A DNA stretch of 64,000 nt, from assembly GCF_001456155.1 (NCBI RefSeq), contig NZ_CP013293.1, forward strand, positions 2,294,001-2,358,000, read 5' to 3'. A model generated the notes under the pieces. That model saw only the letters and a list, made by a program, of their open reading frames with translations, had not been told where the DNA came from and searched no databases. How positions within the stretch are numbered: position 1 is the stretch's first letter; every line of letters begins with the position of its first letter. The position numbers and the translations under genes were made by a program. This document shows positions 36,416 through 45,112 of the stretch, in pieces. This DNA is from Chryseobacterium sp. IHB B 17019. Its GTDB lineage: Bacteria > Bacteroidota > Bacteroidia > Flavobacteriales > Weeksellaceae.

Positions 36416-37555
36416 TTAAGAAAATGCTCTTTCCAGATCTGCGATCAGGTCTTCCGCATCTTCGATTCCAACGCTCAAACGAACCAAATCATCAGTAATC
36501 CCAAGTTCAGCACGCTTTTCAGCAGGAATGGATGCGTGAGTCATCAAAGCAGGGTGATTGGCCAGAGATTCTACTCCACCCAAAGATTCTGCTAACGTGA
36601 AAACTTTTAGTTTTTCTAAGAATTTAATAGCATCTTCTTTTTTTCCTGATTTGAAGGTGAAAGAAACCATTCCTCCAAAATCTTTCATTTGAGATTTTGC
36701 AAGTTCATATTGTGGATGAGATTCTAATCCCGGGTAAACTACCTGAGCAACTGCAGGATGATTTTCAAGATATTTCGCTACTGCCATTCCGTTTTCCGAG
36801 TGTCTCTGAACTCTTAACGCAAGAGTTTTAATCCCTCTTAAAACCAGATAAGAATCATGAGGACCTAAAATTCCTCCGCTTGCAAACTGAATAAAATGTA
36901 GTTTTTCTCCCAACTCAACATCTTTAGCAATCAAAGCTCCGGCGATAACATCGGAATGACCACCCAAATACTTTGTCGCAGAGTGCATTACAATATCAGC
37001 TCCCAGATCAATTGGTCTCTGAAGGTAAGGGGTTGCGAAAGTGTTGTCAACTGCAACAAGAATATTTTTTCCTTTTGCAATTTCTACAACAGCCTTGATA
37101 TCAACTAACTTCATCAACGGATTGGTTGGAGTTTCAATCCAGATTAATTTAGTTTTATCTGTAATTACATCGGCAATTTTAGAAGCATCATCAAAATTAA
37201 CGAAAGTAAATTTCAATTGATATTTTTCGAAAAGCCTAGTGAACATTCTGTAGGTTCCGCCATACAAATCATCCACTGCAATTACCTCATCTCCAGGATT
37301 TAATAATTTTAAAACACAGTCGATTGCTGCCAATCCGGACCCGAACGCCAAACCTCTCGCTCCATTTTCAATGCTTGCCAAAGAGTCTTCCAAAGCCTGC
37401 CTTGTAGGGTTTGCTGCTCGTGAATATTCATAACCGGAATGTACTCCCGGGCTTTTTTGTGCGAATGTAGATGTTAAAAATACAGGAACATTTACGGAAC
37501 CTGTTGCAGATTCGTGGTGCTGTCCTCCGTGGATAACTTTTGTATTAAAATTCAT
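36416..37555 (-). CDS. PLP-dependent trans-sulfuration enzyme (cystathionine gamma-synthase type)
   Basis: 379 residues of the Cys/Met metabolism PLP family. Characteristic sites are YEYSRAANPTRQALE, AVDDLYGGTYRMF, VDNTFATPYLQRP and the PLP lysine in HSATKYLGGHSDVIAG near residue 200. The GG..GGH pattern suits cystathionine gamma-synthase or gamma-lyase. No other methionine genes are adjacent, so the exact reaction is open. Confidence 0.93.
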   Translation of the reverse strand: MNFNTKVIHGGQHHESATGSVNVPVFLTSTFAQKSPGVHSGYEYSRAANPTRQALEDSLASIENGARGLAFGSGLAAIDCVLKLLNPGDEVIAVDDLYGGTYRMFTRLFEKYQLKFTFVNFDDASKIADVITDKTKLIWIETPTNPLMKLVDIKAVVEIAKGKNILVAVDNTFATPYLQRPIDLGADIVMHSATKYLGGHSDVIAGALIAKDVELGEKLHFIQFASGGILGPHDSYLVLRGIKTLALRVQRHSENGMAVAKYLENHPAVAQVVYPGLESHPQYELAKSQMKDFGGMVSFTFKSGKKEDAIKFLEKLKVFTLAESLGGVESLANHPALMTHASIPAEKRAELGITDDLVRLSVGIEDAEDLIADLERAFS

Positions 37556-37563
37556 ACTTTTTT

Positions 37564-37683
37564 GCTTTAGGCTTTAAGCTTTAGGCAATAAGCTTTCCTT
37601 ACTGCTAAACTTACTACTATTAATAAATATTTTGGCTAGGCTGCATGCAAAAAGCTTACCGCTTACTGCTTAAAGCCTATTGC
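37564..37683. repeat. Imperfect 32-bp inverted repeat, GGCTTTAAGC words
   Basis: 37564-37595 and 37652-37683 are largely complementary (both contain TAGGCTTTAAGC and TAAGCTT words in opposite sense). It lies between gldC and the trans-sulfuration gene and adjoins the gldC stop. Confidence 0.6.
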
Positions 37684-37687
37684 TTTT

Positions 37688-38014
37688 TTACATTTTTATT
37701 GCAGATTTCACTGCGAACTCCTCAGCCATCTCTTCTATCCATTGTGCTACATCTTCTTCGCCTGTTGCTCTCTGGTAAGTATTTCCAAGAGACACTAGAA
37801 TCTGATGGATAAACATTTTCATCTGATCAACGGGCATTTCTTTTGTCCAAAGGTCAATTCTCAATGCTTCCATCGTCTTCTCATCCCAAACAGAGATCAT
37901 TGTCGCTTTTGTTTCCTCCTTCTCGATCCCGCCATCTTGGGCGTTCCATGTGATGTTTTCCGGAATATGATTCTCGTCCAGCTCTACATCTATCGTAATC
38001 TGAGTTTTTCTCAT
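37688..38014 (-). CDS. gldC: Gliding motility protein GldC
   Basis: 108 residues matching GldC: RKTQITIDVELDENHIPE, ENITWNAQDGG, LRIDLWTKEMPVDQMK and a Trp-Ile-Glu-Glu C-terminal helix. GldC is a small soluble protein that assists the flavobacterial gliding machine; it lies after gldB on the same strand, as in Flavobacterium. The 71-base gap is filled with TCTAATCTC-type word repeats. Confidence 0.95.
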   Translation of the reverse strand: MRKTQITIDVELDENHIPENITWNAQDGGIEKEETKATMISVWDEKTMEALRIDLWTKEMPVDQMKMFIHQILVSLGNTYQRATGEEDVAQWIEEMAEEFAVKSAIKM

Positions 38015-38085
38015 AACGTTCTATTTATTTCTAATAATTTTAAACTTTTTCTAATCTCTAATTTCTAACTTCTAATCTCTAAATC

Positions 38086-39069
38086 TTACTCCAATTTCGG
38101 CTTATACCCCGCCTGATTAAAAATCATTGTAGCATCCATATTCAGGAATTCCTGCAACTTTGTATCTGGTTTTTGCTTAAAATAAGCCTTACAAATCTGC
38201 CATCCGGTGAAAATTCCGATCTGTGGAGAAGATTCATTATCAATTTCCGTATAAAACTTTGAAAACGGCCCCGGAGCGATAAAACGGTCTTCCAGTCTGT
38301 GATCGTCACCAAAAATCAGGTTGTTTTCCACAAAATAATTCCAGATGTTGGCTTCATTTGCGACTGCCCATTCGTATTGTTTTTGAGTATAATTCATTTT
38401 TAAATACCCGGGATAAGTCGGTAAAAAAGCATCTTTAAGAATCATGATCTTTCCATTAAGAATCATCATATCAATAAATTTCTGATGATCAGGAGACTCT
38501 TTTACAAAACCTTCGGCAAAAATTTGTGCAACTTTTGGGACGATATTATTGGGGTTCATGGTTTTCTGGAAATACAGTTCCAATCCTTTATAATTCGGGT
38601 TTCCGTCACCCATAAAGCCTGTAATATCTATAAACAGGAGATTTCCTTTTACATCATAAAAAATAGGATCCTGAATCATCTGTAAGGCCGATGAAAACAG
38701 AAAAACTTTGGGGCTTTTAAATTTCGGAAAATAATATTTTATATGGGAAAATAAATCCTGAAGATCTGCTTGAAGCTTTTTCTGATCAATTTTTGCAACC
38801 GCTTCATTATAGATTTTTATTTCTTTTTGATCTGTTCTCCGCTTACCGAAATCTGCATCACTTACCGTCCCTTGAAACCATGGAAATTCAGCCTTAAACT
38901 GATCCAAAGGAATATTCTGATCATAAAACTCTTTAGAAATATCTGTAATTTCCACCTTTTCGGCAGGATTTTTGACTTCAACGTTCCATTGATTTTGAGA
39001 TTCTTTTTTACAAGAAGCCAAACTCAAAACTAACAATAAAGAAAGTGCAATAGTTCTGAAAATCTTCAT
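38086..39069 (-). CDS. gldB: Gliding motility lipoprotein GldB
   Basis: 327 residues with lipobox LASC (Cys20). Match to GldB through FYDQNIPLDQFKAEFPWFQG, LFIDITGFMGDGNPNYKG and YTQKQYEWAVANEANIW, with a carbohydrate-acting metallo-enzyme-like core of uncertain role. GldB is essential for gliding in Flavobacterium. It supports a T9SS/gliding system elsewhere in this genome, fitting the secreted proteins at 22.8-25.5 kb. Confidence 0.96.
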   Translation of the reverse strand: MKIFRTIALSLLLVLSLASCKKESQNQWNVEVKNPAEKVEITDISKEFYDQNIPLDQFKAEFPWFQGTVSDADFGKRRTDQKEIKIYNEAVAKIDQKKLQADLQDLFSHIKYYFPKFKSPKVFLFSSALQMIQDPIFYDVKGNLLFIDITGFMGDGNPNYKGLELYFQKTMNPNNIVPKVAQIFAEGFVKESPDHQKFIDMMILNGKIMILKDAFLPTYPGYLKMNYTQKQYEWAVANEANIWNYFVENNLIFGDDHRLEDRFIAPGPFSKFYTEIDNESSPQIGIFTGWQICKAYFKQKPDTKLQEFLNMDATMIFNQAGYKPKLE

Positions 39070-39120
39070 ATTTTTACATGAAATTAATGTTTACAAAAAT
39101 AATGAATTAAAGATAATTTA

Positions 39121-39840
39121 ATGATGAAAAAGAAAATAATTACAATCCTTACTTTTTTGCTCGCTTTTTCCTATATCGGCGCGCAAAAGCTCACTTTTAC
39201 CGATAAAAATTTTGAAAAAGCCGTTGTGGCAAATTTTGATCTGAATAAAGATGGAGCAATTGACCAATCCGAAGCTGATAAGGTTACTAACTTATTTGTA
39301 TCCAACAAAATACAGGTAAGATCAGCAGAAGACGTCAACCTTTTTAAAAATGTCCAGACCATTGTTCTGGATGGTTCAATTATGATAGCCATGGACCTGA
39401 AGAATCTCAATAATCTGACATTATTTTCCTGTGAAGCATGTAATTTATTAACATTTAAAGGTGAAAATCTTAAAAATTTAAAGTCACTTTATCTTAACAA
39501 TAATAAGCTTAACCAGATTTCACTTAAAAATACTCCGGAAATTAATGAATTAATAATATCATCCAACGTACTGCAAAGTATTGATGTAAGCCCGCTCAGC
39601 AAGTTAATTACTTTGAATCTGGAGAATAACCAAATTAAAAACCTGGATGTTTCGCAAAACCCGAATTTAGAAAGTTTAAATATCAACAATAATCCTTTAA
39701 CAGAAGCGGATATTAAAAGAGGAAAAGTGGCGGCAAAACCCAGCAATCCTGTTGGTTCGTCTATCCCCGCAAATCCTTCATCAGTTCAGACAAATCCCAC
39801 TTCTGCTCCACAAAAAAAAGCCAATGGAAATAAAAAGTGA
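39121..39840 (+). CDS. Exported leucine-rich-repeat protein with EF-hand-like loop
   Basis: 239 residues, signal peptide ending SYIGAQ. A DLNKDGAIDQSE loop (near 40-51) matches a calcium-binding EF-hand; residues about 85-200 are six LRR units (LKSLYLNNNKLNQISL, LITLNLENNQIKNLDV). The tail is Pro/Ser/Asn-rich and basic. Likely envelope-located, binding partner unknown. Its last 17 bases overlap the start of the following acetyltransferase. Confidence 0.88.
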   Translation: MMKKKIITILTFLLAFSYIGAQKLTFTDKNFEKAVVANFDLNKDGAIDQSEADKVTNLFVSNKIQVRSAEDVNLFKNVQTIVLDGSIMIAMDLKNLNNLTLFSCEACNLLTFKGENLKNLKSLYLNNNKLNQISLKNTPEINELIISSNVLQSIDVSPLSKLITLNLENNQIKNLDVSQNPNLESLNINNNPLTEADIKRGKVAAKPSNPVGSSIPANPSSVQTNPTSAPQKKANGNKK

Positions 39841-40348
39841 ACGACTGATCCTGAGAAAATTTGAAGAATCGGATGCCGAACGTATGTTTCTTCTGGATTC
39901 TAACCCTGAGGTGATGAAATACATTGGTATTCCACTTGTTTCGGACATCAGTGAATCAAAAAATATTATTAAAATGATCCTTCAGCAATACACCGACAAT
40001 GGAGTCGGAAGGCTTGCCGTAATTGAAAAGGAAAGCGGACTTCTTATAGGCTGGAGCGGATTAAAATTATTAACCCAGGAGATTAACGGCTACAATAATG
40101 TTTATGATCTCGGCTATCGCTTTTTACCTGAATATTGGGGAAAAGGCTATGCTTTTGAATCTGCAAAAGCTTCGCTGGAATTTGGATTTAATGATTTAAA
40201 AACAGACACAATTTATGCTCACGCTCATTCTGAAAATGAAGGTTCTAATTATATTTTAAGAAAATTAGGCTTTGAAAAAACAGGCGAATTCACAGAACCG
40301 GACGGGATCTGCTTCTGGTATGAGCTAAAACGCAACAAATTCCTTTAA
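39824..40348 (+). CDS. RimJ/RimL-type GNAT acetyltransferase
   Basis: 174 residues from the ATG at 39824, which begins MEIKSERLILRKFEE, the normal start of this family. Also DLGYRFLPEYWGKGYAFE, with the acetyl-CoA pyrophosphate loop, and ENEGSNYILRKLGFE. It may acetylate a ribosomal-protein N-terminus or a small molecule. Starts inside the end of the LRR gene. Confidence 0.9.
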   Translation: MEIKSERLILRKFEESDAERMFLLDSNPEVMKYIGIPLVSDISESKNIIKMILQQYTDNGVGRLAVIEKESGLLIGWSGLKLLTQEINGYNNVYDLGYRFLPEYWGKGYAFESAKASLEFGFNDLKTDTIYAHAHSENEGSNYILRKLGFEKTGEFTEPDGICFWYELKRNKFL

Positions 40349-40404
40349 AAATACTTTCCAAACTTTTAATTTTGATATTCATTTAATTGACAAAAATATA
40401 AACA

Positions 40405-41196
40405 ATGCAGACACAAAAAGTAATAGACCATATTGTAAACTGGCTGAGAGATTATGCTGTAAAAGCGAATGTAAAAGGGTATGTAATCGGAGTTTCGGGG
40501 GGAGTGGATTCCGGGGTGGTTTCTACGCTTTGCGCAATGACGGGGCTTGAGGTTTTGCTTTTGGAAATGCCGATCCGCCAGAAAGAAGATCAGGTAAACC
40601 GAGCTCAGGATCACATGGAAGATCTGAAAAAAAGGTTCCCAAATGTGCAGGGAAAAACCATCAACCTGACTCCTGTTTTCGAAAGTTTTGAAAATGTTGT
40701 TCATGATCATGTAGAAGGAAGATGGAGCAATAATCTGGCTTTGGCCAATACAAGATCCCGTTTCAGAATGTTGAATTTATATTATTTTGGCCAGCTTCAC
40801 GGCCTTCTGGTTTGTGGAACAGGAAATAAAGTGGAAGATTTCGGGATTGGTTTTTATACAAAATATGGTGATGGTGGTGTTGATGTTTCGCCAGTTGCGG
40901 ATCTTTATAAAACAGAAATTTATGAGCTTGCAAAAGCATTAAACTTAATTGAAAGCATTCAAAATGCCATTCCTACGGACGGACTTTGGGATGCGGAAAG
41001 AACTGATGAAGATCAAATCGGGGCCACTTATCCTGAGCTGGAAAAAATTCAAAAAGAATACGGCATAAAAACCGCCGAAGACTACGAAGGCCGCGATAAG
41101 GAGGTTTTCATGATCTTTGACAGGATGCACAAAGCTGCAAAACATAAAATGGTTCCCATTCCGATCTGTGATATTCCGGAAGAATGGAGGAATTAA
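40405..41196 (+). CDS. nadE: NAD+ synthase
   Basis: 263 residues, ammonia- or glutamine-independent NadE without a nitrilase domain. The ATP pyrophosphatase P-loop is GVSGGVDSGVVSTL (near 31), followed by TGNKVEDFGIGFYTKYGDGGVD and DELTDEDQIG-like part NAIPTDGLWDAERTDEDQ. It makes NAD+ from nicotinate adenine dinucleotide, ATP and NH3. Downstream 100 bases later comes the barnase gene. Confidence 0.96.
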   Translation: MQTQKVIDHIVNWLRDYAVKANVKGYVIGVSGGVDSGVVSTLCAMTGLEVLLLEMPIRQKEDQVNRAQDHMEDLKKRFPNVQGKTINLTPVFESFENVVHDHVEGRWSNNLALANTRSRFRMLNLYYFGQLHGLLVCGTGNKVEDFGIGFYTKYGDGGVDVSPVADLYKTEIYELAKALNLIESIQNAIPTDGLWDAERTDEDQIGATYPELEKIQKEYGIKTAEDYEGRDKEVFMIFDRMHKAAKHKMVPIPICDIPEEWRN

Positions 41197-41296
41197 TTTT
41201 GAGTTATGAGTTATAAATTATGAGTCTTGAGTTATTGCATGTCTTCATTTGACCTGTGGTGACGAAATTGACAATTCACAATTGACATTTAATATT
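41197..41296. repeat. Low-complexity GAGTTATGAGTT repeat, copy 2
   Basis: Word repeats GAGTTATGAGTTATAAATTATGAG near 41200-41225 (listed as two overlapping words) and a CAATTCACAATTGACATT tail match the spacer at 35272-35325. Confidence 0.55.
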
Positions 41297-41791
41297 ATGA
41301 ACGGTAAAACGAGATCGCTTTTTTTCATCTGTTTAGGACTTCTTTTCGGGATGTCTATGATGTATATTTACAATAATTTTATTGCTGATAAAAATCCAGC
41401 TTCAGCGAATACAGCTGTTGAATACGGAAAAGTAAATGAAAAGCCGGGAAATACTTCCCAACAAAGCATTGATCAGTTAACAGAAGAAAAAACGGTGATC
41501 AACTATGTAAAACAAAACCACAGGCTGCCTGATTATTATATCACAAAAAATGAAGCCAGAAAACAGGGATGGAATCCTTCAAAGGGAAATCTTTGCGATG
41601 TTTTACCGGGAAAAGCGATTGGCGGAGATAAGTTCAGTAACCGGGAAGGAAATCTGCCGCAAAGTGAAAAATATTTTGAAGCAGACGTTAATTACAATTG
41701 CGGAAACAGAAATTCAGATCGCATTGTTTTTACAAAAAACGGTGATGTTTATCTTACTAAAAATCATTATAAAAGCTTTGAGAAGCAATAA
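41297..41791 (+). CDS. Membrane-anchored barnase-family ribonuclease
   Basis: 164 residues from the ATG at 41297. One N-terminal signal-anchor helix (about 7-24), an about 40-residue linker, then a guanyl-specific RNase domain (64-164). Catalytic residues of barnase are all present by alignment: Lys84 (YITK), Glu128 (FEAD), Arg138, Arg142 (RNSDR) and His157 (NHY). Cys100 and Cys135 are additional and may form a disulfide. It should cut RNA as an extracytoplasmic or surface enzyme; the barstar gene 14 bases downstream protects the cytosol. Confidence 0.95.
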   Translation: MNGKTRSLFFICLGLLFGMSMMYIYNNFIADKNPASANTAVEYGKVNEKPGNTSQQSIDQLTEEKTVINYVKQNHRLPDYYITKNEARKQGWNPSKGNLCDVLPGKAIGGDKFSNREGNLPQSEKYFEADVNYNCGNRNSDRIVFTKNGDVYLTKNHYKSFEKQ

Positions 41792-41805
41792 CCTAAGAAA
41801 AAGTT

Positions 41806-42105
41806 ATGAAAACAATATATATAGATTTTACGGATATAGGAGATTACGAAGATTTTTATGTTCAATTAAAAGAAAAACTTCCGCTTCCTGAACATTTTGG
41901 GGATAATCTGGATGCACTTTTTGATGTTGTTACAGGCGGGCTTGAAATGCCGCTACACATCGAATTTGTCAATATGACAGTGGATCAACTGGAACTTTTT
42001 GAAGATCTTTTAACCACTCTGGAGGATGCTGAGGAAGAATTGGAAGATTTTACTTTCACTTATTTTCTTGAACAATATGAAGACGGAGAAGATACTGAAG
42101 AGTAA
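41806..42105 (+). CDS. Barstar-family inhibitor
   Basis: 99 residues, strongly acidic. GDNLDALFDVVTGGLEMP at 32-49 contains the barstar helix 2 residues Asp36 and Asp40 (barstar Asp35/Asp39) that plug the RNase active site. The C-terminal LEQYEDGEDTEE extension is not in Bacillus barstar. Cytosolic, immediately following its cognate RNase, which explains tolerance of the toxin. Confidence 0.95.
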   Translation: MKTIYIDFTDIGDYEDFYVQLKEKLPLPEHFGDNLDALFDVVTGGLEMPLHIEFVNMTVDQLELFEDLLTTLEDAEEELEDFTFTYFLEQYEDGEDTEE

Positions 42106-42127
42106 GAACATTATTTCCTAAATAATA

Positions 42128-42153
42128 AAACTGTCCTTAGTGGCAGTTTTTTT
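42128..42153 (+). terminator. Terminator of the barnase-barstar operon
   Basis: AAACTG pairs with CAGTTT around a TCCTTAGTGG loop, followed by seven T residues, 23 bases beyond the barstar stop. Confidence 0.7.
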
Positions 42154-42442
42154 ATGCAAATACATCTTATAAAAAATTTACAATAGATTTTAAATATTAA
42201 TATCAGTAAAACGGAGAATTTTTATTTTTTTAAAATATTTTTTTTCAATCTTCATAATTAAATGAAATAAATACACCTCTACTTTTATTAAATTAACAAT
42301 AAAAAGCAACGATAAATAATATTAATACATAAAATCTATAAATAAATTACAATAGTATTCAATAAATAGAGAAATATTTTATATATTTATCACAACATAA
42401 AGACTAAATGTTATAAGGAAAAATAATTTATTTTTTTAGTAT

Positions 42443-42682
42443 TTGTATAGTTCATTATTTTTAAATGATCAGATAGGAATAGGAACAGCAATATCTAATA
42501 AAATGCTATGCAGGAACACTAATAACACTATAGTCAGCCATTACTTACACAGTATTCTGAATGTGCTTGCCGGAAGTTCTACCATAGCCTTAAAGGCGAT
42601 GGAACAAGTGATACCCGGTATAAATTACATTTGGGAATGGAAGTTCAGACATGTCCAGATAATGGCAACAGCTGTAAAATAA
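42443..42682 (+). pseudogene. Possible gene remnant before a terminator
   Basis: A 79-codon frame opening with TTG; its SILNVLAGSSTIALKAMEQ stretch resembles a strand-rich segment of secreted proteins. In the next frame the end would read EVQTCPDNGNSCK, so the reading frame may have shifted. A terminator follows 35 bases later. Existence of a functional product is doubtful. Confidence 0.25.
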
Positions 42683-42716
42683 TTTTTTTTCATCATTATT
42701 AATATTTTAAATTGCA

Positions 42717-42746
42717 AAACCCGCAGAAATTCTGCGGGTTTTTTTG
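42717..42746 (+). terminator. Terminator in the gene-poor region
   Basis: AACCCGCAGA and TCTGCGGGTT pair perfectly with a 3-base loop and seven T residues. A strong terminator behind a doubtful ORF argues that a transcribed gene once ended here, or still does. Confidence 0.85.
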
Positions 42747-43223
42747 GTCTAGTTAAGTGTGTATTGCCTAATTTATTTAATGTTTGATAAACCTAAATTC
42801 AATGAAACTTCCCCTTTCACGAAAAATAATTCTAACACATAATTCTCTTCAGATAAAAACGAAACATCATCTGACTCTCAACAGATGAGAACGTCTTTAC
42901 CCTGACCGACCATTATAAAAATTCTACTTTCTTATTTTTATCCGTGGAATTGATTTCTATTCCACAATTTTTCCCAACTTGAGAAATTGCAAACGGAAGA
43001 CATAGTCACTCCGTTTATAGCAATTCCTAACTAACTGAGATTATTTTAATTAACACAACCACTCCTACTGTTTTTTATAAAGCCTCCTCCAGCCATTGGA
43101 AGCTCCGGGAAAGGTCTAAAAAAAGCCGTTGTACCCTTCCACAATCTGCAGAAACTCCCGTCGCAACGCACCTCTGAAGAAGGCAGAGGAATTGGATGTG
43201 CTATGTATTATTTAAAAGACCGT

Positions 43224-43300
43224 CTTATGTATAATTTCCTGCTGCTATTACCATTAACTGTTCATTATCATAAACAATTAAGCAGGAAATTATACGCAAG
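43224..43300. repeat. 20-bp imperfect inverted repeat
   Basis: 43224-43243 and 43281-43300 are complementary at 18 of 20 positions (core TATAATTTCCTGCT / AGCAGGAAATTATA). It closes the right side of the GC-richer block 43072-43220. Confidence 0.6.
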
Positions 43301-43519
43301 CAATTCAAATTTTCCAGCTTTATTATTTTGAATTGGTGGAAACAATATTAATATTATATTTACCCATTCAAAAGCTTTTGACTTACATAATTCATGAAAT
43401 TTAAAAGAATTAAAAATTTAAACAATTAAAAATCAATATTATACAAAAACTCTACTTTGAAGACAGATTTTAAGAAGATTGAAAAAAAAATACCAAAAAC
43501 CACTTTTTCACGAAAAAGA

Positions 43520-45112
43520 ATGTGGCTAAAAAAATTCGTGACAGTGCTTATTTTGCAGTTTTTCGGATTTATAACAGCTCAGTCAAGTCCGGATTTCTAC
43601 ATTCTGTCGGATAAAGCTTTTCAAAAATTATATCAAAATCCGGATGACTGTATCAATTACTCTTTAAGCATTTTGAACAGTGATAAGAATATTGAGCATA
43701 AAATTGTTTTACGAAATATCATTTCTCAGGCCTATGCAATGAAAGGCGATTATGTGCAATCTGCCAGTACAGCCAGCCATAAGGAAGATGCCGGTGAAAA
43801 TGAAACGCTGTCCTATTTCGTACAGACTTTCATTGACTACAATCTTGCAGATCAGTATCAAAATCTGGATTTGTACAACCAATCACAAAAAATAATCAGC
43901 AACCTATTGTCTGATAGTAAATTATTAAAAAATGAAGATCAGAAAATACGGATAACTGTTGCTAAATTGTATCAGCTTCAGGCTCTTAATCTTGGAATCA
44001 ACCGGAATCTTACTACCGCTTTAGAAAATCTTGATAAAAGTGATCAATATATTGATAACCACAATGAAGAGAATAAAATCATCGGTTTTGAAAACAAAAT
44101 TTTCCGGTCTGCTTATTTATTAAGGCAAAATCATCTTCCAGAAGCCAGACAAACAATTGAAAATGTAATCTTGAGTCTTGAAAAAGAGGAAAATCAGCCT
44201 TATTTGTCAGCTTTGGCTTATGAAAATTATTCGCGGTATTATTTTCAGAAAGGCGATTATACTGCAGCGAATTACCAATTAGAAAAAGCACTTTCAAAAG
44301 TTGAAAAACTTTCTTTTAATCCCCTGAAAGCCAGAATCTACGAATCTTTGTCTAAAAATTATCTTGCCCTTCATAATGATGAAAAATACCATGACTATAA
44401 TAAGCTTTATATAGATCTTAAAACAAAAATTGACGCCAGCACAAAGGAAGGAATCCGGTATATTGTAAAATTAGCGGAAAACTCTCAGAATAAAAGTATT
44501 GAATTTCAAAAACAAAATCAGTTTAAGCGTTTCTGGATTTTAACTTTAATTATCTTATTGGCTATCATAGGTTTAATTATTTATTTTTTAATCTTAAAAA
44601 ACAAGAACAAAGAATTAAAAAAACAATTTGAATTCTTTGAAAAACAGAAAAAAAGGGAGAAAATAATTCCGGACAACATTCAGGTTTCAAAAGAGAAAAA
44701 TGATCTTTGTATTAATAAAAATATAGAAAAAGATTCTAATAAAATTTCCAAAGAAAAAGAATGCGAAATTCTCCAAAAACTGGAAGAATGGGAACAATCT
44801 GATCAATATCTCAGCAAAAGTATGTCACTTTCCATGCTTTCTGCACAAATGGGAGTCAATACAAAATATCTTTCTGAGGTTATTAATAATAACAAAGGCA
44901 AAAATTTCAACGGATATATTAATGAATTAAGAATCAACCATATTGCACATCTGTTGAAAACCGATTCTACATATCTCAACTATAAAGTAAGCTATCTTGC
45001 AGAGTATTCCGGATTCTCGTCCCACAGCGCGTTTACAACCATTTTTAAATCCGTGACGGGAATGTCTCCGAACGCGTATATTCAGGAAATCAGTAAAAGC
45101 AGAACATCATGA
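43520..45112 (+). CDS. Membrane-bound TPR / AraC-type transcription regulator
   Basis: 530 residues from the ATG at 43520; this gives a proper signal peptide (MWLKKFVTVLILQFFGF...), whereas the upstream TTG frame would add 21 basic residues. A periplasmic TPR array (about 40-335), a membrane helix near 347-367, a coiled-coil linker (370-430) and an AraC helix-turn-helix pair (430-530: YLSKSMSLSMLSAQMG, YLAEYSGFSSHSAFTTIFKS) complete it. Such one-piece proteins sense in the periplasm and bind DNA while tethered to the membrane. Its ATGA stop overlaps the next gene. Confidence 0.92.
   Translation: MWLKKFVTVLILQFFGFITAQSSPDFYILSDKAFQKLYQNPDDCINYSLSILNSDKNIEHKIVLRNIISQAYAMKGDYVQSASTASHKEDAGENETLSYFVQTFIDYNLADQYQNLDLYNQSQKIISNLLSDSKLLKNEDQKIRITVAKLYQLQALNLGINRNLTTALENLDKSDQYIDNHNEENKIIGFENKIFRSAYLLRQNHLPEARQTIENVILSLEKEENQPYLSALAYENYSRYYFQKGDYTAANYQLEKALSKVEKLSFNPLKARIYESLSKNYLALHNDEKYHDYNKLYIDLKTKIDASTKEGIRYIVKLAENSQNKSIEFQKQNQFKRFWILTLIILLAIIGLIIYFLILKNKNKELKKQFEFFEKQKKREKIIPDNIQVSKEKNDLCINKNIEKDSNKISKEKECEILQKLEEWEQSDQYLSKSMSLSMLSAQMGVNTKYLSEVINNNKGKNFNGYINELRINHIAHLLKTDSTYLNYKVSYLAEYSGFSSHSAFTTIFKSVTGMSPNAYIQEISKSRTS

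Larger units (their letters stand above)
42154..43519. other. 1.4-kb gene-poor region with decayed-looking fragments
   Basis: The first 290 bases are extremely AT-rich. A possible small ORF remnant (42443-42682) ends just before a good terminator. At 42780-42960 short open pieces in shifting frames occur (MFDKPKFNETS..., then SSDKNETSSDSQ, then NVFTLTDHYKNSTFLF). From 43050 to 43331 a 93-codon frame has no start codon near its beginning. I read the whole as a graveyard of at least two former genes, but none can be named. Confidence 0.5.

Noticed and set aside
42443..42682. A functional small protein gene here
   Set aside because: TTG start, no recognisable domain and the plausible tail is in another frame, so it is listed only as a possible remnant.
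43050..43331. 93-codon open frame without a start codon
   Set aside because: GC-richer block is open in several frames on both strands; no ATG at the front and no homology that I can name.
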